Source: Cucumis sativus
Lineage: Eukaryota > Streptophyta > Magnoliopsida > Cucurbitales > Cucurbitaceae
Assembly (NCBI RefSeq): GCF_000004075.3
Contig: NC_026659.2
Coordinates: 3,286,001 to 3,350,000 of the forward strand
DNA length: 64,000 nucleotides
Direction of reading: 5' to 3'
The notes under the pieces were generated by a model. The model made no database searches and had not been told where the DNA came from. It saw only the letters and a list, made by a program, of their open reading frames with translations. This document shows positions 32,801 through 45,729 of this stretch, one piece after another (positions within the stretch are counted from its first letter, which is position 1; every line of letters begins with the position of its first letter). Made by a program: the position numbers and the translations under genes.

Positions 32801-35800
32801 TGGTCGATAAAAGCTTTTAGAGAACTATGACAACCTGGCTCATTTTCTACAATTTCTTTCTTCTCTTCTTTCAAAGTAGATTGACTTGACAAAAAGTCGG
32901 AGACATCATCCAATAAATACTGAAGGACCTTCAAGAACAAGAAATTCAACAGCATAGAATAAATCAAGGCTAAGAAAATAATATTACAGAAAAGGAATGC
33001 CACTGGCAAAAGATCATTTGCACTTTTTTCCCATCTAAAGTGAGTGTAGATGGAAGTTTGCCACAAATCAAGTAAGGAATATTCTATTCATCTAATTGTT
33101 CTTTCATTCAAAGGATTATGAACTAGGCCTAGCTTTTCTGGAGTGCATTGCTTCTTAAACTTTACTCGTATTCTTATTTTCATAGTACACGTAATCTATT
33201 GGCCCAATGTTAATTAATTTTAAATGCCCATTCGTTGATTGGTTTCTAGATCTAGAAACCTTACACTTGAAGAGATAACTTTGGGCTGGATAAGAATATA
33301 ACAAAAAGGAATTTAGAGTCGAAAAACCTAAAATCCCATTTTGAAGTTTAAAGAATATAGGTTTCAAGACCTTGAAGTTCATCGAAATTAAATAGGGATA
33401 TCTGCTTCCTAATTAACAAATGGAACTTGGCTAGCACTCCAGGAAGAGGCGGTTAAGAAGTTTTGTGTCCTTGATTTATGGAATTGAGAGTTTTAGACAT
33501 GGATTATACCTGATAAAGATATCAGTGTTTGTCAGGAAATTTTGATTTTTTAAAAGAAACGGATTTCAATAGGAATCAAACCTTCAACAAAAAAACTATC
33601 AATAAGTCTAAAATCATTGTGTTCATTGAGCGATTTGCATCATCTACATCAAACTATAATATCGTAATAGCATTGATTTGTACTCACAGATCTAATATCA
33701 CTGTCTTCATTCAGCAATTTTCCCCCATCAACATTAGTAACTGCCTGTTGCTCCAGAAGATACTTCTGAAGATATGCCACCAGATATGATGTCAAAATTT
33801 GAGAAAATAGCAGCCTTCATACAAGTTCAGAAAGAATATTTTCCTAATTAAAAACATAACTTGCCATCTCTCCTATTCGGATTCGGAAAGAAAGTCCAAG
33901 AACAAAGTTATAAATAAAAAACTATAGCACATTAAAATTTTTTGGTAAGTTGCTAACAATCAGAACAAGAAATAACAGTGAGGCCTCCAATTGTGTAAAC
34001 TTACATGAGGAGGGACAAGAAGGGAAATTAGCAAGGAAGTTGTTTAGTGGGGCCAGAGGAGATCATGTGTGATATGGCTGGCTGCTGGATAGTCGTTCAT
34101 TATTTCTTCAGGGACAGGAAGGAGGGAGGACCATTCTGCATTTTGTTTACGATTTGTCAAATTGGAGGAGAGGAGCCAGCACTCTTGAATAACTGAAATG
34201 TCTATCTTTTTATCTTCTCACTTGTTGTATCATTATCATGTTGAACTCTTTAAACATTTCTGGATATTTTCAATGGAACAGGCAATGTTCTAGTCTATTG
34301 TGTGTTCTCTATTACTTTGATTGTTTCCAAGTAGTAATTGAACTCGGGAAACTTAACATAAGCAATGTGATAAATGAGTTTTTGAAAGTTGTTTAGTATA
34401 TTCTTCCAGAAGTACAGCTCATGAAGTTATCTTTTTTTCTTTTTTTGTACAATAGGGTCAAAGGTATTCAACCACCAACTTACAATAGCTAACACATACA
34501 TGAAGTTATCTTCAATTCCAAAAAGATAAAAATGTTTTCAAGAGAGAGAAGAGTAACCTAAGAACTCTACTAATATGAGCCCTTAGTCCAGCCCATCAGA
34601 ATGAGTAACAAAATGAACTTTCCACAACATGATGGCAAAAATCCTGACAGAAATACTCTAGGGTGAAAATAGTTTCAACCTTTTCTAGAGGAACCTATTC
34701 AAACCAACCAAACCTAATATAAAAGCAAGGAATGGTAGTTCCTGTATTTAAGCCTCTAGAAGCTAATGATTCGTCCCATGGATTTTGAAATTAGCACACT
34801 AAAAAACACTCTTCAAATATCCTCTTTTACCATTGCAGGTGAAACTTTTTCTAAAAGTAAGAACAGCATCCAAACAACTTTTATAAAAAGGTGGAAATGA
34901 AACAGCATCCAAACAATGCAAATCTAAAAGTTAGAATGTGCTTGTATATATGCTTCTTTTTTTTTTTATGGAGGTAAGCTTATTTATTAATATAAAACCC
35001 ATAGTACAAGAGAATTATATAATGAGAATAGTAAAGAAGCCTAAAAATAAAATTAGAAACAGATGATCAGGAGGCACACTCGGACATCTCAACTAGGTTG
35101 ACACCCTAAGTGTCATCATCATATCCCATAAACAAGCAAAGAACACATAGGTACCATATAAATCAGAAGACAAAACAGCCATAGCAAAACAAAACGAGGA
35201 GAAAAGAAACACCACAGAGGAAGTAACACTTTACATGTGCTTGTTTTAAACTCTGTCAAATGGATTGCATATGAAAATTCATAAAATGATCAATGATTGA
35301 AAGAAGACAAACCTCAGGTAACATGTTAGACACAGAGGTTATAACTGTTGAAATTGATTGTTCCTGCAAATATGTTACAAATTAGATTGAAATTGAATTA
35401 TTTGTGATTCTTTTGTGGAATTGAACTTTCATTGAAAAAACAAAACTAAAATAATAATAAATAAATAAAATAAGCTAAAAAGGAATAAAACCACAAAAAA
35501 GGGAGTTCGACTCTAAATATAGAAAAGAACTTCAATAGAAAAGAACAATACCAAAATGATTACATAAAAGGCCTAGTGACCCACATCTAAGAGACAGTCA
35601 TTAAACCTAACCACCTCTCAAGACTCACCAATCTATCAACCTGTCTAAAATTTCTATTTCTCTCAAGTAAAATATCCACAAAATTGCAAAGAGGCTAGCA
35701 TGCCAAAACACTTGGCCTTTTCCCTACCCGGAGAGTTAGAAACACCTTCTTCAACGTAGAGAATTGTTTTTATTCATGATTTGTAAAGTAACAAAATAAA

Positions 35801-38800
35801 TGGGGAAGAAAAGGAGTAAATTCAAAAGGCTAATAGATTGCCAGTTCCACTTTCCAAATAAGAAAAAGTGGCAGGATCAAGATTTTTAAAAATTTAACAT
35901 AAACCAGACAAAAGAATGTCTAGAGTTTGAACCACTGGTGCGGGAGATTGAGAGAAGTAACTCTCCTACCCCTTGGTGTCTCCTAAGGATAGCCTATAGT
36001 TGGGCAGGTTTCCTTAGATTTAGTGGGAATAAGACCAAGTACCCCAGGTCCCCAATTACACAAAAATCATCATGTAGATACCGTAGTAGCATTCCATGTG
36101 CATTACCCTTAGAACAAGTCTCGATATCATCTCTAGTGTTGACAGCACCTTACGTCCTTGGTTAAGTTGGCTCCTGTAAGATTTGGGATGGATCAAAATT
36201 CAGTAATATAGCAAGAGCCGAGAAGAAAGAAGAATAATGGAACCACCAACAGACATACAACCCTGTTAAAACATTCATGTCCTAAGGTAATAATGTCGTT
36301 CGTTAGATCCCATGTTTCCTTTTGGACCACAACTAGTTGGCTAAAAACCTCATAGGATATGAAATTGGTAGAAGACTACCATGGCTTTAACCAATCCTCC
36401 CTTTCATTATTTAAATGGATGAAGATATAGAGATCTTAAAAAACTAAAGAAACAAAAGTTCTTTAATAGTTTTTCTTTACATGAAGGCTTTTAAGCATCA
36501 CATTTCTAATTCCTGTAATAAAATTATATTTAAGCTTAAAAAACACTGTAGTGTGTCTCAAGGTCCTCATACCTAGGCAAGCAACTTAAAGTAGAGCAGC
36601 AAATGAAAAATTGATATCACATACTAGAGCAATGATGATTTTAAATGTAGATTTCAAAATTTACAGATGAATCTCTAAAATTTGACCTCTTTAAGGTGCC
36701 CGAAATCTTGGAACTGAAGACATCCCTGGCAGCATCAATAAATCTACATTTTCTTACCGTTGAAATTTTGTCAATGTGATTAATTATCTGCAAAAATAAA
36801 AAGAAAGGATGAAGGGCTACCTTCTAGCAAACAAAACCGACTTTCAAGAGAAAAGCAAAATGCTGCTATCACAATTCACAAGGGTCTTAAATAACAAAGT
36901 AAAGAAAAAGAGATAAGAGAGAAGGAAAAAGTTACCCTCTTCTTGTCCTCTTTCTCAAAAGGCATTAAAGCCTTGAAAGCTTGATGATAAGCACCATCAT
37001 CACAATCAGGAAATGTTGTTTTAAGTAGAGCCAGAATGGTTTTGACTACCTAAACAGAAGAGAATTTAATAAGTTTCAAGAAGTGAAGTTCTGGTAGCCA
37101 TAGTTGGAATAAAGTCAATAAGTTGCAAGATTAAAAATAAAATTAGTTCGTAAAATTTCAAACAAAATGACCAACCACACCACATAACTCTAAAACACCC
37201 ATATTAGTTATGGACATACAAAAACTAACAAGGATTCAATTATCTGTAACATGAACACCACAATTTGGAGCGAAGAAATCTAGCATAATAGTTAATACAA
37301 GTCAAGAACATTAAACATTCAACTGCACATCATACTTGATTACAATCAACGAGCACCCATGTTATAAAGGATTCATATTATAGATGGAAGAAGAATATAC
37401 CTTTTTTCGGTAGAAGGCCACACCATGAACATTAAATGGTATTTTTCTTTCACGAAAAGCTGTTTGAAAGATTTTTCCCGATATCTACAGAAATAAAGAG
37501 AACACAGATTTTCTCAGAATAAATGCAGTAACTTCTCATGTCCTTTATTGATATATTGGCACATAAGTTTGACCTGCCTCCGGTAAAGAACTGCAAAGCT
37601 CCCAAAGCCTTTGGAAGCTGAACAATTTGATGTGCTTTCCATGATCTTATCGATAACAAATGCACATTGAGCATCCTCATTATTGCATTCTTTAATTGTA
37701 ATCTGGGGAAATTAGGGGCATGCCATTTCATGTTATCATGGAGGAGATAAAAGAAACATGATTTTAAAAGATTAAAACATAAATTTTACTCTATGAATAC
37801 GGCTACAGCTTTACCTTAGATCCAGTTAAATTATCAGTTTGTACACTTTTAAGTGGGCATCTTTTTTTATTATTTCGTATCAGAGAAGATGCAGCATCAA
37901 TAATACAACCTGTGGATCGATAGTTTTTATTGAGTCTGATCTACAAGATAAAAATAAACTAAATTAAAACACTCAATTGTTGGATAGAAATTTGTAAATC
38001 GTAATTATATTTTACACAAAGAAGCTAAAAAAAATCTGAAGGAAATCACTGGATTCGAGCCTAGAGAGAATGTGAACCTCTTTGTAGGTTGGGAAGTCTT
38101 TACGAAAAGAGTCAAATCCAGAGATATCGGCTCCATTAAAACTGAATATGGACTACATGACAACATAGAAAATGACATTAAGAATAACAAATATACTAAA
38201 CATTGAAAAGTGAGGCGGAAAAGGATATTATATAACAAGTAATCCAGCTTTTTACTGATACAATATGATAGAGCAAGAAAATTATAAATAGAATTACAAA
38301 TATAATCATGATTTTAAGTTAATTCTTAGCATTATAACAAACACTCGACTTTTTTCTATATACTCATTAGATAGATGGTTAAACTTTGAAAGCATTGCTA
38401 TTAACAAAATGGACCAACGCAAGAATGGAGAAAATAAGATGATGGTGTTTTATGAACAGAAGATAACTCATCCAACAAAAACTTCATCAACAAATCTGTC
38501 AGTGCAAACATTATATTTTGATAATATAAAGTGCAAGACCAAGAAAATGCAAAATTTGTAGGGATGAACTAATAGTTATGACCTGATCATCATCACCAAC
38601 TATAGTTATCTGCTGATGGGATGCAAGAACCTGAAGAAGCTTGTATTGCATGGAACTTGTATCTTGAAACTCATCAACAATAATCGCTTTCCATGAATCC
38701 TGACATTCCTTGTATACTTTTAAACAAACAACAAAAACAAATGGGTCAAAACATGCCTAACACTTCAAATAATATTAAAACTGATAAGCTAGTATTGAAC

Positions 38801-41800
38801 CTTCAGGAAAATCAGTAAGCAGCTTCAAGGAACAGCTTATTAAGTCATGGTAGTCCAGAGCATTACAAGATTTCAAGATATCATTGTAGTTGTCAAGAAC
38901 TGTAGCCTGATTCAAGCATTATTTCAATTAAAAAATGGGAAACAAAGCTGTTGACAGAAACCTTGTTAATCAGAAAAGTGATATCTTACTCCTGCCTCAT
39001 CACCCTTTGTAAGTAGTTCTGCAGAAGTTGTTCCACAAGCTTTAGCCTGGAATCGAGTGAAATCAAATTAGGAACAAAATCATCAATTAGGAGAGCCTTC
39101 CCCCACCATTTTTGTCAAATAGACAAGTGTATTATGGAGATACTAAGTATATACAGTACAGGACACAAGAAGATTATGACTTGTCACAAAGAAGTTACAA
39201 AGAAAAACATCCCCAACTAACTGAAATGAGATAAAAAAAACTTTTTTTTCTTTTTGATCAGAGATGCAAGGCATTCCAAAAAATAGAGGGACGAATATTA
39301 CAAAAAACAATTGGTGTTAGAACCTCAAAAGAGGCCATATGTTAAAACAAATCTCACAGCTCAATAATCATATTCTCCAACATTGTGAGTTTGCAAGAAC
39401 ACTGGGATTATTTCTTTCGGACCCTTGGGTCCTTGCATGCTCAGGATAAGGTTGTTAGTGATATAATTGGAGAGTTCTACCTCCATCTACCTTTTAGGAA
39501 GAAGGGACGCTTTTTAAGAATGTGTGTTGTTTTTTTAGTTTTGTTGGGGGAACCAACCAAACAATAGAGAGGGACTCTTTTGAGGTTTGGTCCCTTGTTA
39601 GATATCACGTTTCTCTTTGTTCTTCGGTTTGGAAGACATTTTGCAACTATTTTTCTATTTTGTATAGTTGGAGCCTCTTGGGATTCTTCTCTCTTTTGTG
39701 AGCTTGATTTTTTGTCTATTCTTTTGTTCTTTCATTCATCTCAATGAAAGTCATTGTTCTACTTCTATCCCAAAAAAACAGAAGGCCTTTAGACAACATT
39801 AAGAAGGTAGAAAAGAACACACAAGACCCTAAGCTAAAGTTGCAAAAGGTAAATTACTTACCTTAGGGACAAATGTTTGCCATTTCTTTGATTTATCCTT
39901 AAACTGCATCGGGGCAACATCCTTAAAAGCATCACCAAGTATGTTGGAGTCCAACTTTTGTTTACTTTTTTCATTTTCCAATAGACGCACAGCCTCAATG
40001 ATTGCCCTCCTTTGCTGCCCATGTCCATATATCGAAAAATCCGAAGTGCGCTCTAACCTGTGGAATATAAGATAACAATTTAATCCCAAGATTAATTACT
40101 AGGATGGAAGGTTAAAAAGGAAGGCAGTTGCACTTTGGTAGGAAATGCTTTAACTTAGAATTTAGCAAGACAAGACTAACGACCATGTAATAAACAAGAA
40201 CAATATTACACATCCTACAACATAACATATATTCATTTTAAAACATTGTGAGATTAGAATCAGATCTGATCCCACATACATGAGTTTAGAAATTTATTTT
40301 TGGGTTGACTTATGACCGAGCAAAAACATATATTCACTTTTGGCATGATTTCGCTTAGTTGGAGCCTTTTCTTGTAAAGGAAGTCCCTCCTTTTTGTATA
40401 CTTGTTTTTTTGTATGGTTGTGTATTCGTTCCCTTTTTCTTAATGAAAGCTGTTGTTTTCATTTAAAAAAATATATACATATAATTCTATGTAAATCAAA
40501 AAAATTTCTCACCTCCGTTTACCCTCCTTCTTTGTTTCCCAAGTAAGATACCTAACTACTTATTCATATCCTCTTTCTCAATTTGATAAGAACTTATTGA
40601 TATTTTTTAGTCAAAAATAAGGAAGCTTAAACCTGTAAAGAAACCTCTCGGACACTTCCATTAGTTGTCCTCACTAATAGTCTACAGTGGAATTTTCCTT
40701 CTCCATAGTCCATGCATATAATTTTCTTGTTAGCTTATGCACCAATTCACATATATAAATAGTTGAACTAATAATGTGCACCATGCATGGTAAGACTACA
40801 AAAAAATGAATAATGATAAACCAAGATACAGAACCCATATGCTATATGTAGGCAAGGTAAAAAAAAAAGTTTGAGCATACTTTTCTGCATGTAGACGACA
40901 AAGTTGCAATGAAAAGGAATGAAACGTGCTAATCACAAGTTCTTTTGCCATTTTCTTCCCGGCAACTACACCAACGCGATCCCTCATTTCAGAAGCAGCT
41001 GCAGTCGTGAAAGTCATTGCCAAAATTTTCGACGGACTTATACCCTATACAACCAAAAAGAAGTAACTACGCAGATAATTCTAATAACTGAGTATAAATG
41101 AAACAAAAGGAGTTATAATAAATACCAGAGTAAAACAATCTATGAATAAACAAAAACAAAACAAATTTACAAAAGGCACATTATGCCATGAGGTGGATAT
41201 ACCTCATTAAGCAGCATCAAAACTCGACCAACCATTGTGGAAGTCTGCATAAAACAGAAATTTCAGCTCTTGGGGGCAAAATAGGCTCCAACTCAGACCA
41301 ACCTTAAGAAAGCTTTAACTGCAGACACGCGCTCGTGTATTGCTTAATCCATTTTTTGAATGAAAATACAGCTTAGATAAGAATACCATTTATCACGAAC
41401 TAGACAAATTTTCTTGAAAGCAAAAACATTAATTAAACCCCAAAAATTATTTGTTGATTCTCAATGTACAAACAAGGAAACAAGAAGTGAGACCTTTCCG
41501 CTTCCCGGGCCAGCAAGGATCATTAAAGGGATTGAGATATCACCACAAGCTGCTTCTCGTTGTCTATCGTTAAGAGACAACAGATATTTTGAATACTCTT
41601 CTGGCATTGTCCCAATTTTCTTCATTGCAGAGTCAGAAATGATCAACTCCGCTCTTGGTTCCGAGGCATCCAAAGAACATAATAAGTCTTTGGCTTCTAT
41701 ACTCCCGCCACCAATTACAGATTGAAAATCTGCACTAAGACCACCATTATAACTACCATGATCCTGATTTGTCACATGGAAGCTGGAATCTGAAGCTGGC

Positions 41801-42391
41801 CTTACTGATCTCCCTGATGAGCTCTGCTCTAACAGAGCATCAATTTCCTCCAAAGCAGACTCATCAAAATCATCATCAAGAATACTTGGAACTGAGAAAG
41901 AATCTCTTATACCAGAACACGTTGGAGTTTTTACAGGAGTCTTGAGACAATCCAACCCCAACCCATTCGACAACGGAGTGTTTACCGAAATCTCTCCCAA
42001 TGGAACTCTCTTTGCATCATTATCACGAACTGTGGCTTCATTTGCATTAAAATCCCCAACTCTGGAACTAAAATGGCAATATAACATTTGGGAAATCTCA
42101 AAATCTTGAACTTATATTTCTTTGATTCCATAAAAAGGGAAAATGCAATAATGAGCAAGCTATGAAAATTCTGTTTAGTCCAAATCAAAACAAACACAAT
42201 AACTGTGAGAATACAAACCTGTGAGGAAGTGGGTTAGCTGAATGGGTAGTGTAAGAACACTGAGAAATGGTGTGATGGGAGTGAAAAAGACGAGGGCGTT
42301 TGCGAGCAAGTAGAGCTTTTGCAGCTCTGAAATTGTGGGAGATTCGAGCTCTTTCTTCGTCGGTAATGCCCGGATTTCCATCGTCGATCAT
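26831..42391 (-). CDS. SRS2: UvrD/SRS2-type ATP-dependent DNA helicase (At4g25120-type)
   Basis: Superfamily 1A 3'-5' helicase; SRS2 orthologues unwind recombination intermediates and limit homologous recombination in the nucleus. I followed 29 exons, all in phase, to 1114 residues: 42391-42219, 42067-41494, 41244-41203, 41044-40881, 40057-39862, 39046-38990, 38906-38801, 38716-38583, 38152-38078, 37940-37815, 37702-37574, 37484-37401, 37049-36936, 36787-36687, 36170-36107, 35363-35313, 33765-33688, 32928-32719, 32596-32558, 32278-32207, 32115-32029, 31957-31901, 30595-30405, 30273-30180, 29710-29660, 29178-29116, 29018-28959, 28095-28033, 26920-26831. Motifs: Walker A AGPGSGKTS (about 243-251), Walker B VDEFQDT (451-457), [13 protein letters not shown] (III), NYRST (513-517), [12 protein letters not shown] (V) and VAMTRARHK (VI, 871-879). 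All core motifs are intact. Exon 15 needs the AG at 36171 (GGAG), not the CAG four bases earlier, to hold frame. Large introns hold several TE relics. Confidence 0.95.
27145..27578. mobile_element. MITE, hAT-like, in the last SRS2 intron
   Basis: The left end CTTGTTTGGTAACG (27145-27158) and right end CAATTATCAAACAAG (27564-27578; reverse complement CTTGTTTGATAATTG) form imperfect terminal inverted repeats around a 434-bp AT-rich body without transposase. The opening followed by TTTTT/TTTCCAGTTTTTGAG strings is a style I associate with abundant plant hAT-derived MITEs. No clear 8-bp target duplication is visible, so the limits may be off by a few bases. Confidence 0.55.
34946..35234 (-). mobile_element. 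5'-truncated LINE-like retroposon in SRS2 intron 16
   Basis: Starts with a T-run (34957-34968, a poly-A tail on the minus strand) followed by TTTATTAATATAAAA, and carries ACTAGGTTGACACCCTAAG, which resembles LINE relics common in cucurbit introns (memory, not searched). ATGTGCTTGT occurs at 34936-34945 and again at 35235-35244, a candidate 10-bp target duplication, although about 11 bases separate the left copy from the T-run. Non-coding here. Confidence 0.45.
35415..35760 (-). mobile_element. Decayed LINE 3' fragment in SRS2 intron 15
   Basis: Opens with CTTTCATTGAAAAAAC and runs through AAAGGCCTAGTGACC and CCACAAAATTGCAAAGAGGC. In order and wording this resembles the reverse complement of the 3' end of L1-type LINE relics in cucurbit genomes. 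No open frame remains. The resemblance is from memory; a repeat-library search would settle it. Confidence 0.45.
35920..36065. repeat. Dispersed repeat piece in SRS2 intron 15
   Basis: The segment with ACTCTCCTACCCCTTGGTGT and GACCAAGTACCCCAGGTCCC is markedly richer in G+C than the intron around it and resembles a dispersed cucurbit repeat. It lies just downstream of exon 15 (ends 36107). Identity uncertain. Confidence 0.35.
39380..39779 (+). mobile_element. LINE (L1-type) 3' end fragment in SRS2 intron 5
   Basis: Ends in a short A-run (39773-39779) after TTCATCTCAATGAAAGTCATT. Upstream, shifted frames resemble the C-terminal tail of plant L1 ORF2: a GEPTKQ-like GERNNR motif near 39548-39565, then sequence like the FHVSLWxSVSKTFCN segment about 39600-39640. 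Plus orientation, i.e. antisense to the helicase gene. Heavily mutated and 5'-truncated. Confidence 0.55.
40300..40475 (+). mobile_element. Second LINE 3' tail in SRS2 intron 4
   Basis: Shares with the 39380-39779 element a TAGTTGGAGCC segment, a T-rich run and a TTAATGAAAGCTGTTGTTTT ending before an A-run (about 40465-40473). The two are related plus-strand LINE tails inserted in neighbouring introns. Short and non-coding. Confidence 0.5.
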
Positions 42392-42831
42392 TGCTTCTCC
42401 AGAAACTAAACTGAAACTGAAATTAAAGCCTACAAGACGAAGAATCGTAGAGTAGAGACATGGATTACCAAATTCAAAGTAAGTCCAGAGGCTGCATCTC
42501 TTTCTTTACTCACTTCACTTCATTTTCCCACCAAGCTTGAAAAAGTTCAAACAAGGAAAAACACGTTCATCTTAAGAAAATTGTCTGTGAAAGGAAATTG
42601 AGTAAAGCTAAAATGTGGACATTCAAACTTTTTCTTGAGAAAAATCGATCTTTCCAAAAAACTAACCAATCAAACTAAACTTATTATTATTTTCTTAAAA
42701 GAAATAAATGGTCACCAAACTATTTACAAAAAATATAATATAGCAAAAAAAAATAGTTTGATGAAATCTATTATATTGTATAAATAGTTTCCTAATTTTA
42801 AAAATACTTCTTTTTAAAATTATATTTTATT

Positions 42832-42912
<81 letters not shown>

Positions 42913-44254
42913 GGGACATTTTTAGAAATAGTAAAATAAATTAAATTATTTATCAATTATAGCAAAATTTAGAATTATATTGAGGATATAAACCGATAGA
43001 CTTATATCACTAACTATCAATGTAAAAAATGAAATAAATCCAATTCAGATGTTCATAGTTGGGTTGGATTTCGTATGAAAATATATACCTAAATAATTAT
43101 AATGAGTCTAAAACGTGTTCGATTTCAATCCAATTCAAACACACCAACACATATACACAATTTAAATGCTCAAATTCGCCTTTTATAGACTTCAAGAAGA
43201 AAAATAATAGTTTTAAATACTCAAATGCTCACTCCGACCTTATCAAGAGTATGGTTTACATATTTCTAATTTCTAACATGATGATTAGCTTGTGAGAAAA
43301 GTGTAGCAAAAACCAATCAATGTCTTTATTTTCTAAGATCAAAAGCAACAACTTTGCAAATTACAAAGATTGGTTTATGGCTGCATTTGACCTTTACATT
43401 ATTAGCATCTTATATGAACAATGAGATCATTAGTAGCTTATGATTTGTTTTGTTATCGTAAATTATGTTGATGGCGTTTTGTTCACCGGAGAAGTAATCA
43501 ATCATGTAAATTTATATCATATTATAAATAATTGACTAACTAACCAATCTTAAATAATGATTTGAAGCAACTTGTTAAAATGTTAATTGATTTTTTACGA
43601 GACAGTTGTTTTGTTCAACATTCAAAATAAATAATAAACACGTTAATCTAACATGCCAAACATCCATACCATTCAGGACACCGTAAGATTTTGACGACCT
43701 AGACTTTCATAAAACCGTTTTTTTTTTTTTAATTTTTAACGTCGTTTTAGTAGAAAAGAATTAATATATACATTTAACATCAATGATTTGATATCTCACC
43801 TCACAATTGTATATATATGAGATTCAAAACATAATCTTAGTTATTACACACATATGCCGAAAGATTCGACAATTCTAAACTATCTTTAAAGATAATTAGG
43901 TGAGTTTGTAATTCTTTATATTCGTGTAGACAATGTTAGTTTGAAATTGACATTTAAAACAATGTCATTGCAATATACAGACGTGTATTTATATTCTTAC
44001 TCGTATGGTAAAAAGGGATATAGAAGTACACACTAATACTCAAAATTTCAACATTTATAACACTAAATTTATGTAATTCATCACACTTGATATTAAAAGC
44101 ACGACCCTCAATCCAAACATACAACATATTGACATATTATTCATAAAATAAAAATATTGATATAAAGTATGCAAACAACTTAATCAACTATGTTATTAAT
44201 GTGTGACAAAATACTATTTATTATCTTCTTATCATATGATCTCAAGGGTCCAAA
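42392..44254. other. SRS2 upstream region and spacer
   Basis: 5' flank of the helicase gene, then very AT-rich spacer holding the microsatellite at 42828-42908. No coding exon or RNA gene supported. The right edge is the 3' flank of the LEA-like gene. Confidence 0.5.
42828..42908. repeat. Compound (TAT)n-(AT)31 microsatellite
   Basis: About 19 bp of TAT units run directly into 62 bp of uninterrupted AT (42847-42908), roughly 450 bp upstream of the SRS2-like start codon. Pure runs of this length are usually hypervariable. Confidence 0.97.
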
Positions 44255-45582
44255 TTAGAGAGTGTGTGGTTTCTCGAGGTCTTCGAGGCCGTTATGTCGG
44301 AACCAAGCCTTGAGGTTTAGAACGGAACCCTCGTTACCACCAGCCGACGTGTCGTTGGGAACAGTTGAAGAATTGTGGTGGGCTTTTGGAGGCCCAAAAA
44401 CTCCGGTTTCAGGATGGGGAACCCAATAATCTTCGGATAGATCACGAGAGATCAGGTGATTGGGTACCATTGTAGGCCATATTTGGTCCTCTTGGTTCTT
44501 CTCGTACGCTGACCAATGACTTGACCTAAAAAACCAACAACTAATAAACTCGGGTTGGTTGCATCGGGATATCATATCATATCATATCATACCATATCAT
44601 ACTATAGATTTATTTTCGTGAGTAGTAATGGATGTCATATTAACATTAGTGAATCTCACTCTATTTTTTAAAATTTTTTTTGTGTTCTTACGTTTCTAGT
44701 GTGAAAAATTCATTGTTTGTGTTAATAGGACGATAGAAAAAGATTGAGTATATGATAGTGTCTTAATTTTAATTTTAGATGAAAGATTTTAATACTAATT
44801 ATTGGATTGATAGTTGTTTTTCGGTTATATATTTATGATCTAGTTCTAATTATCGTGGTTACTTATTAGATTATGTCTTTTTTAAAAAAAAAAAAAATTT
44901 CGTGATATATATACTTCCACATGTACGTTTTAATTTTCAATAAACATTTAAAAAACAACAAAATCTCAATATTTGAATAAATTAAACAAGGCACAACCAA
45001 GACTTAACATAGCTCTTGAGAGAGGATTAATGGACTTCTATAAACATCTTTTTTGTATCAATATATCGTGCATATGTGGAAATGATACTTTTGTCCACAC
45101 ACGAACAAAAAGTTCTTTTTGTTTTAGGTATCTTATGTGAGTAGAAATCATCAACGGGCTTACACAGTCACTATTGTGTCAACATAAACAAAGTTTCGTC
45201 AACGTAGCGTGCGTGAACAATTCAATCAACACAACATCAAATGCATCGGTGTTAATATGTTAACTGACTTCGATTCACGCATAAAAATCATCAACAAAGA
45301 TCTCTCTCTAGTACTTTTTCACCTCGACAAACAGTAAAAGTTTTGGAGCGAAGTTTGAAGGCAGAAACATCATAAAATCAAATCTCTATAGTATGACTCA
45401 AAAGGTAAAAGAAGAGAATCAACCCTAAACAAAAACATCACATGAAATACCAAAGAGGATTAAAGAAAAACGTACCGGAAGCCAAAATTAGGGAAGGGAA
45501 AGAGATAAGTGTGAGGAAGTAATAATGAGAGTCGTGGACTAGCAGCAGCAGCAGCAACGATAATCTTCGAACTGCAGGCCAT
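44255..45582 (-). CDS. Small LEA-like protein (At5g17165-type)
   Basis: Two exons (45582-45476 and 44525-44255) join in phase 2 to 125 residues. The N-terminus MACSSKIIVAAAAASPRLSL is an organelle-targeting type: alanine/serine-rich with a few basic residues. The second exon carries YEKNQEDQIWPTMVPNHLI, DYWVPHPETGVFGPP and, at the C-terminus, LNLKAWFRHNGLEDLEKP. These are the conserved blocks I recall for the At5g17165-like late-embryogenesis-abundant proteins, small proteins linked to stress and probably organellar. The 950-bp intron is large for so small a gene. Function beyond the family name is unknown. Confidence 0.85.
44569..44603. repeat. Pentanucleotide tandem repeat (ATATC)n
   Basis: Six to seven ATATC/TCATA units with one C substitution, in the intron of the LEA-like gene about 45 bp upstream of exon 2 as transcribed. 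Confidence 0.9.
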
Positions 45583-45711
45583 GCAAATCAAACACACACA
45601 AGTTAAGTACTTTAGCTACAAATATTAGTTTTGATGCCAAGCCAATGCCAATGGTTGGGGGAATAGAAAGAGAAACACACACAAAATGAAAATATGCCTT
45701 TTCTCTTCTCT

Positions 45712-45721
45712 TATTTATATA
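45712..45721 (-). promoter_or_regulatory. TATA box of the LEA-like gene
   Basis: TATATAAATA on the minus strand, 130 bp upstream of the ATG at 45582, leaving room for a leader of about 100 nt. This is the best core-promoter match upstream of the gene. Confidence 0.55.
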
Positions 45722-45729
45722 TTCTTTGT

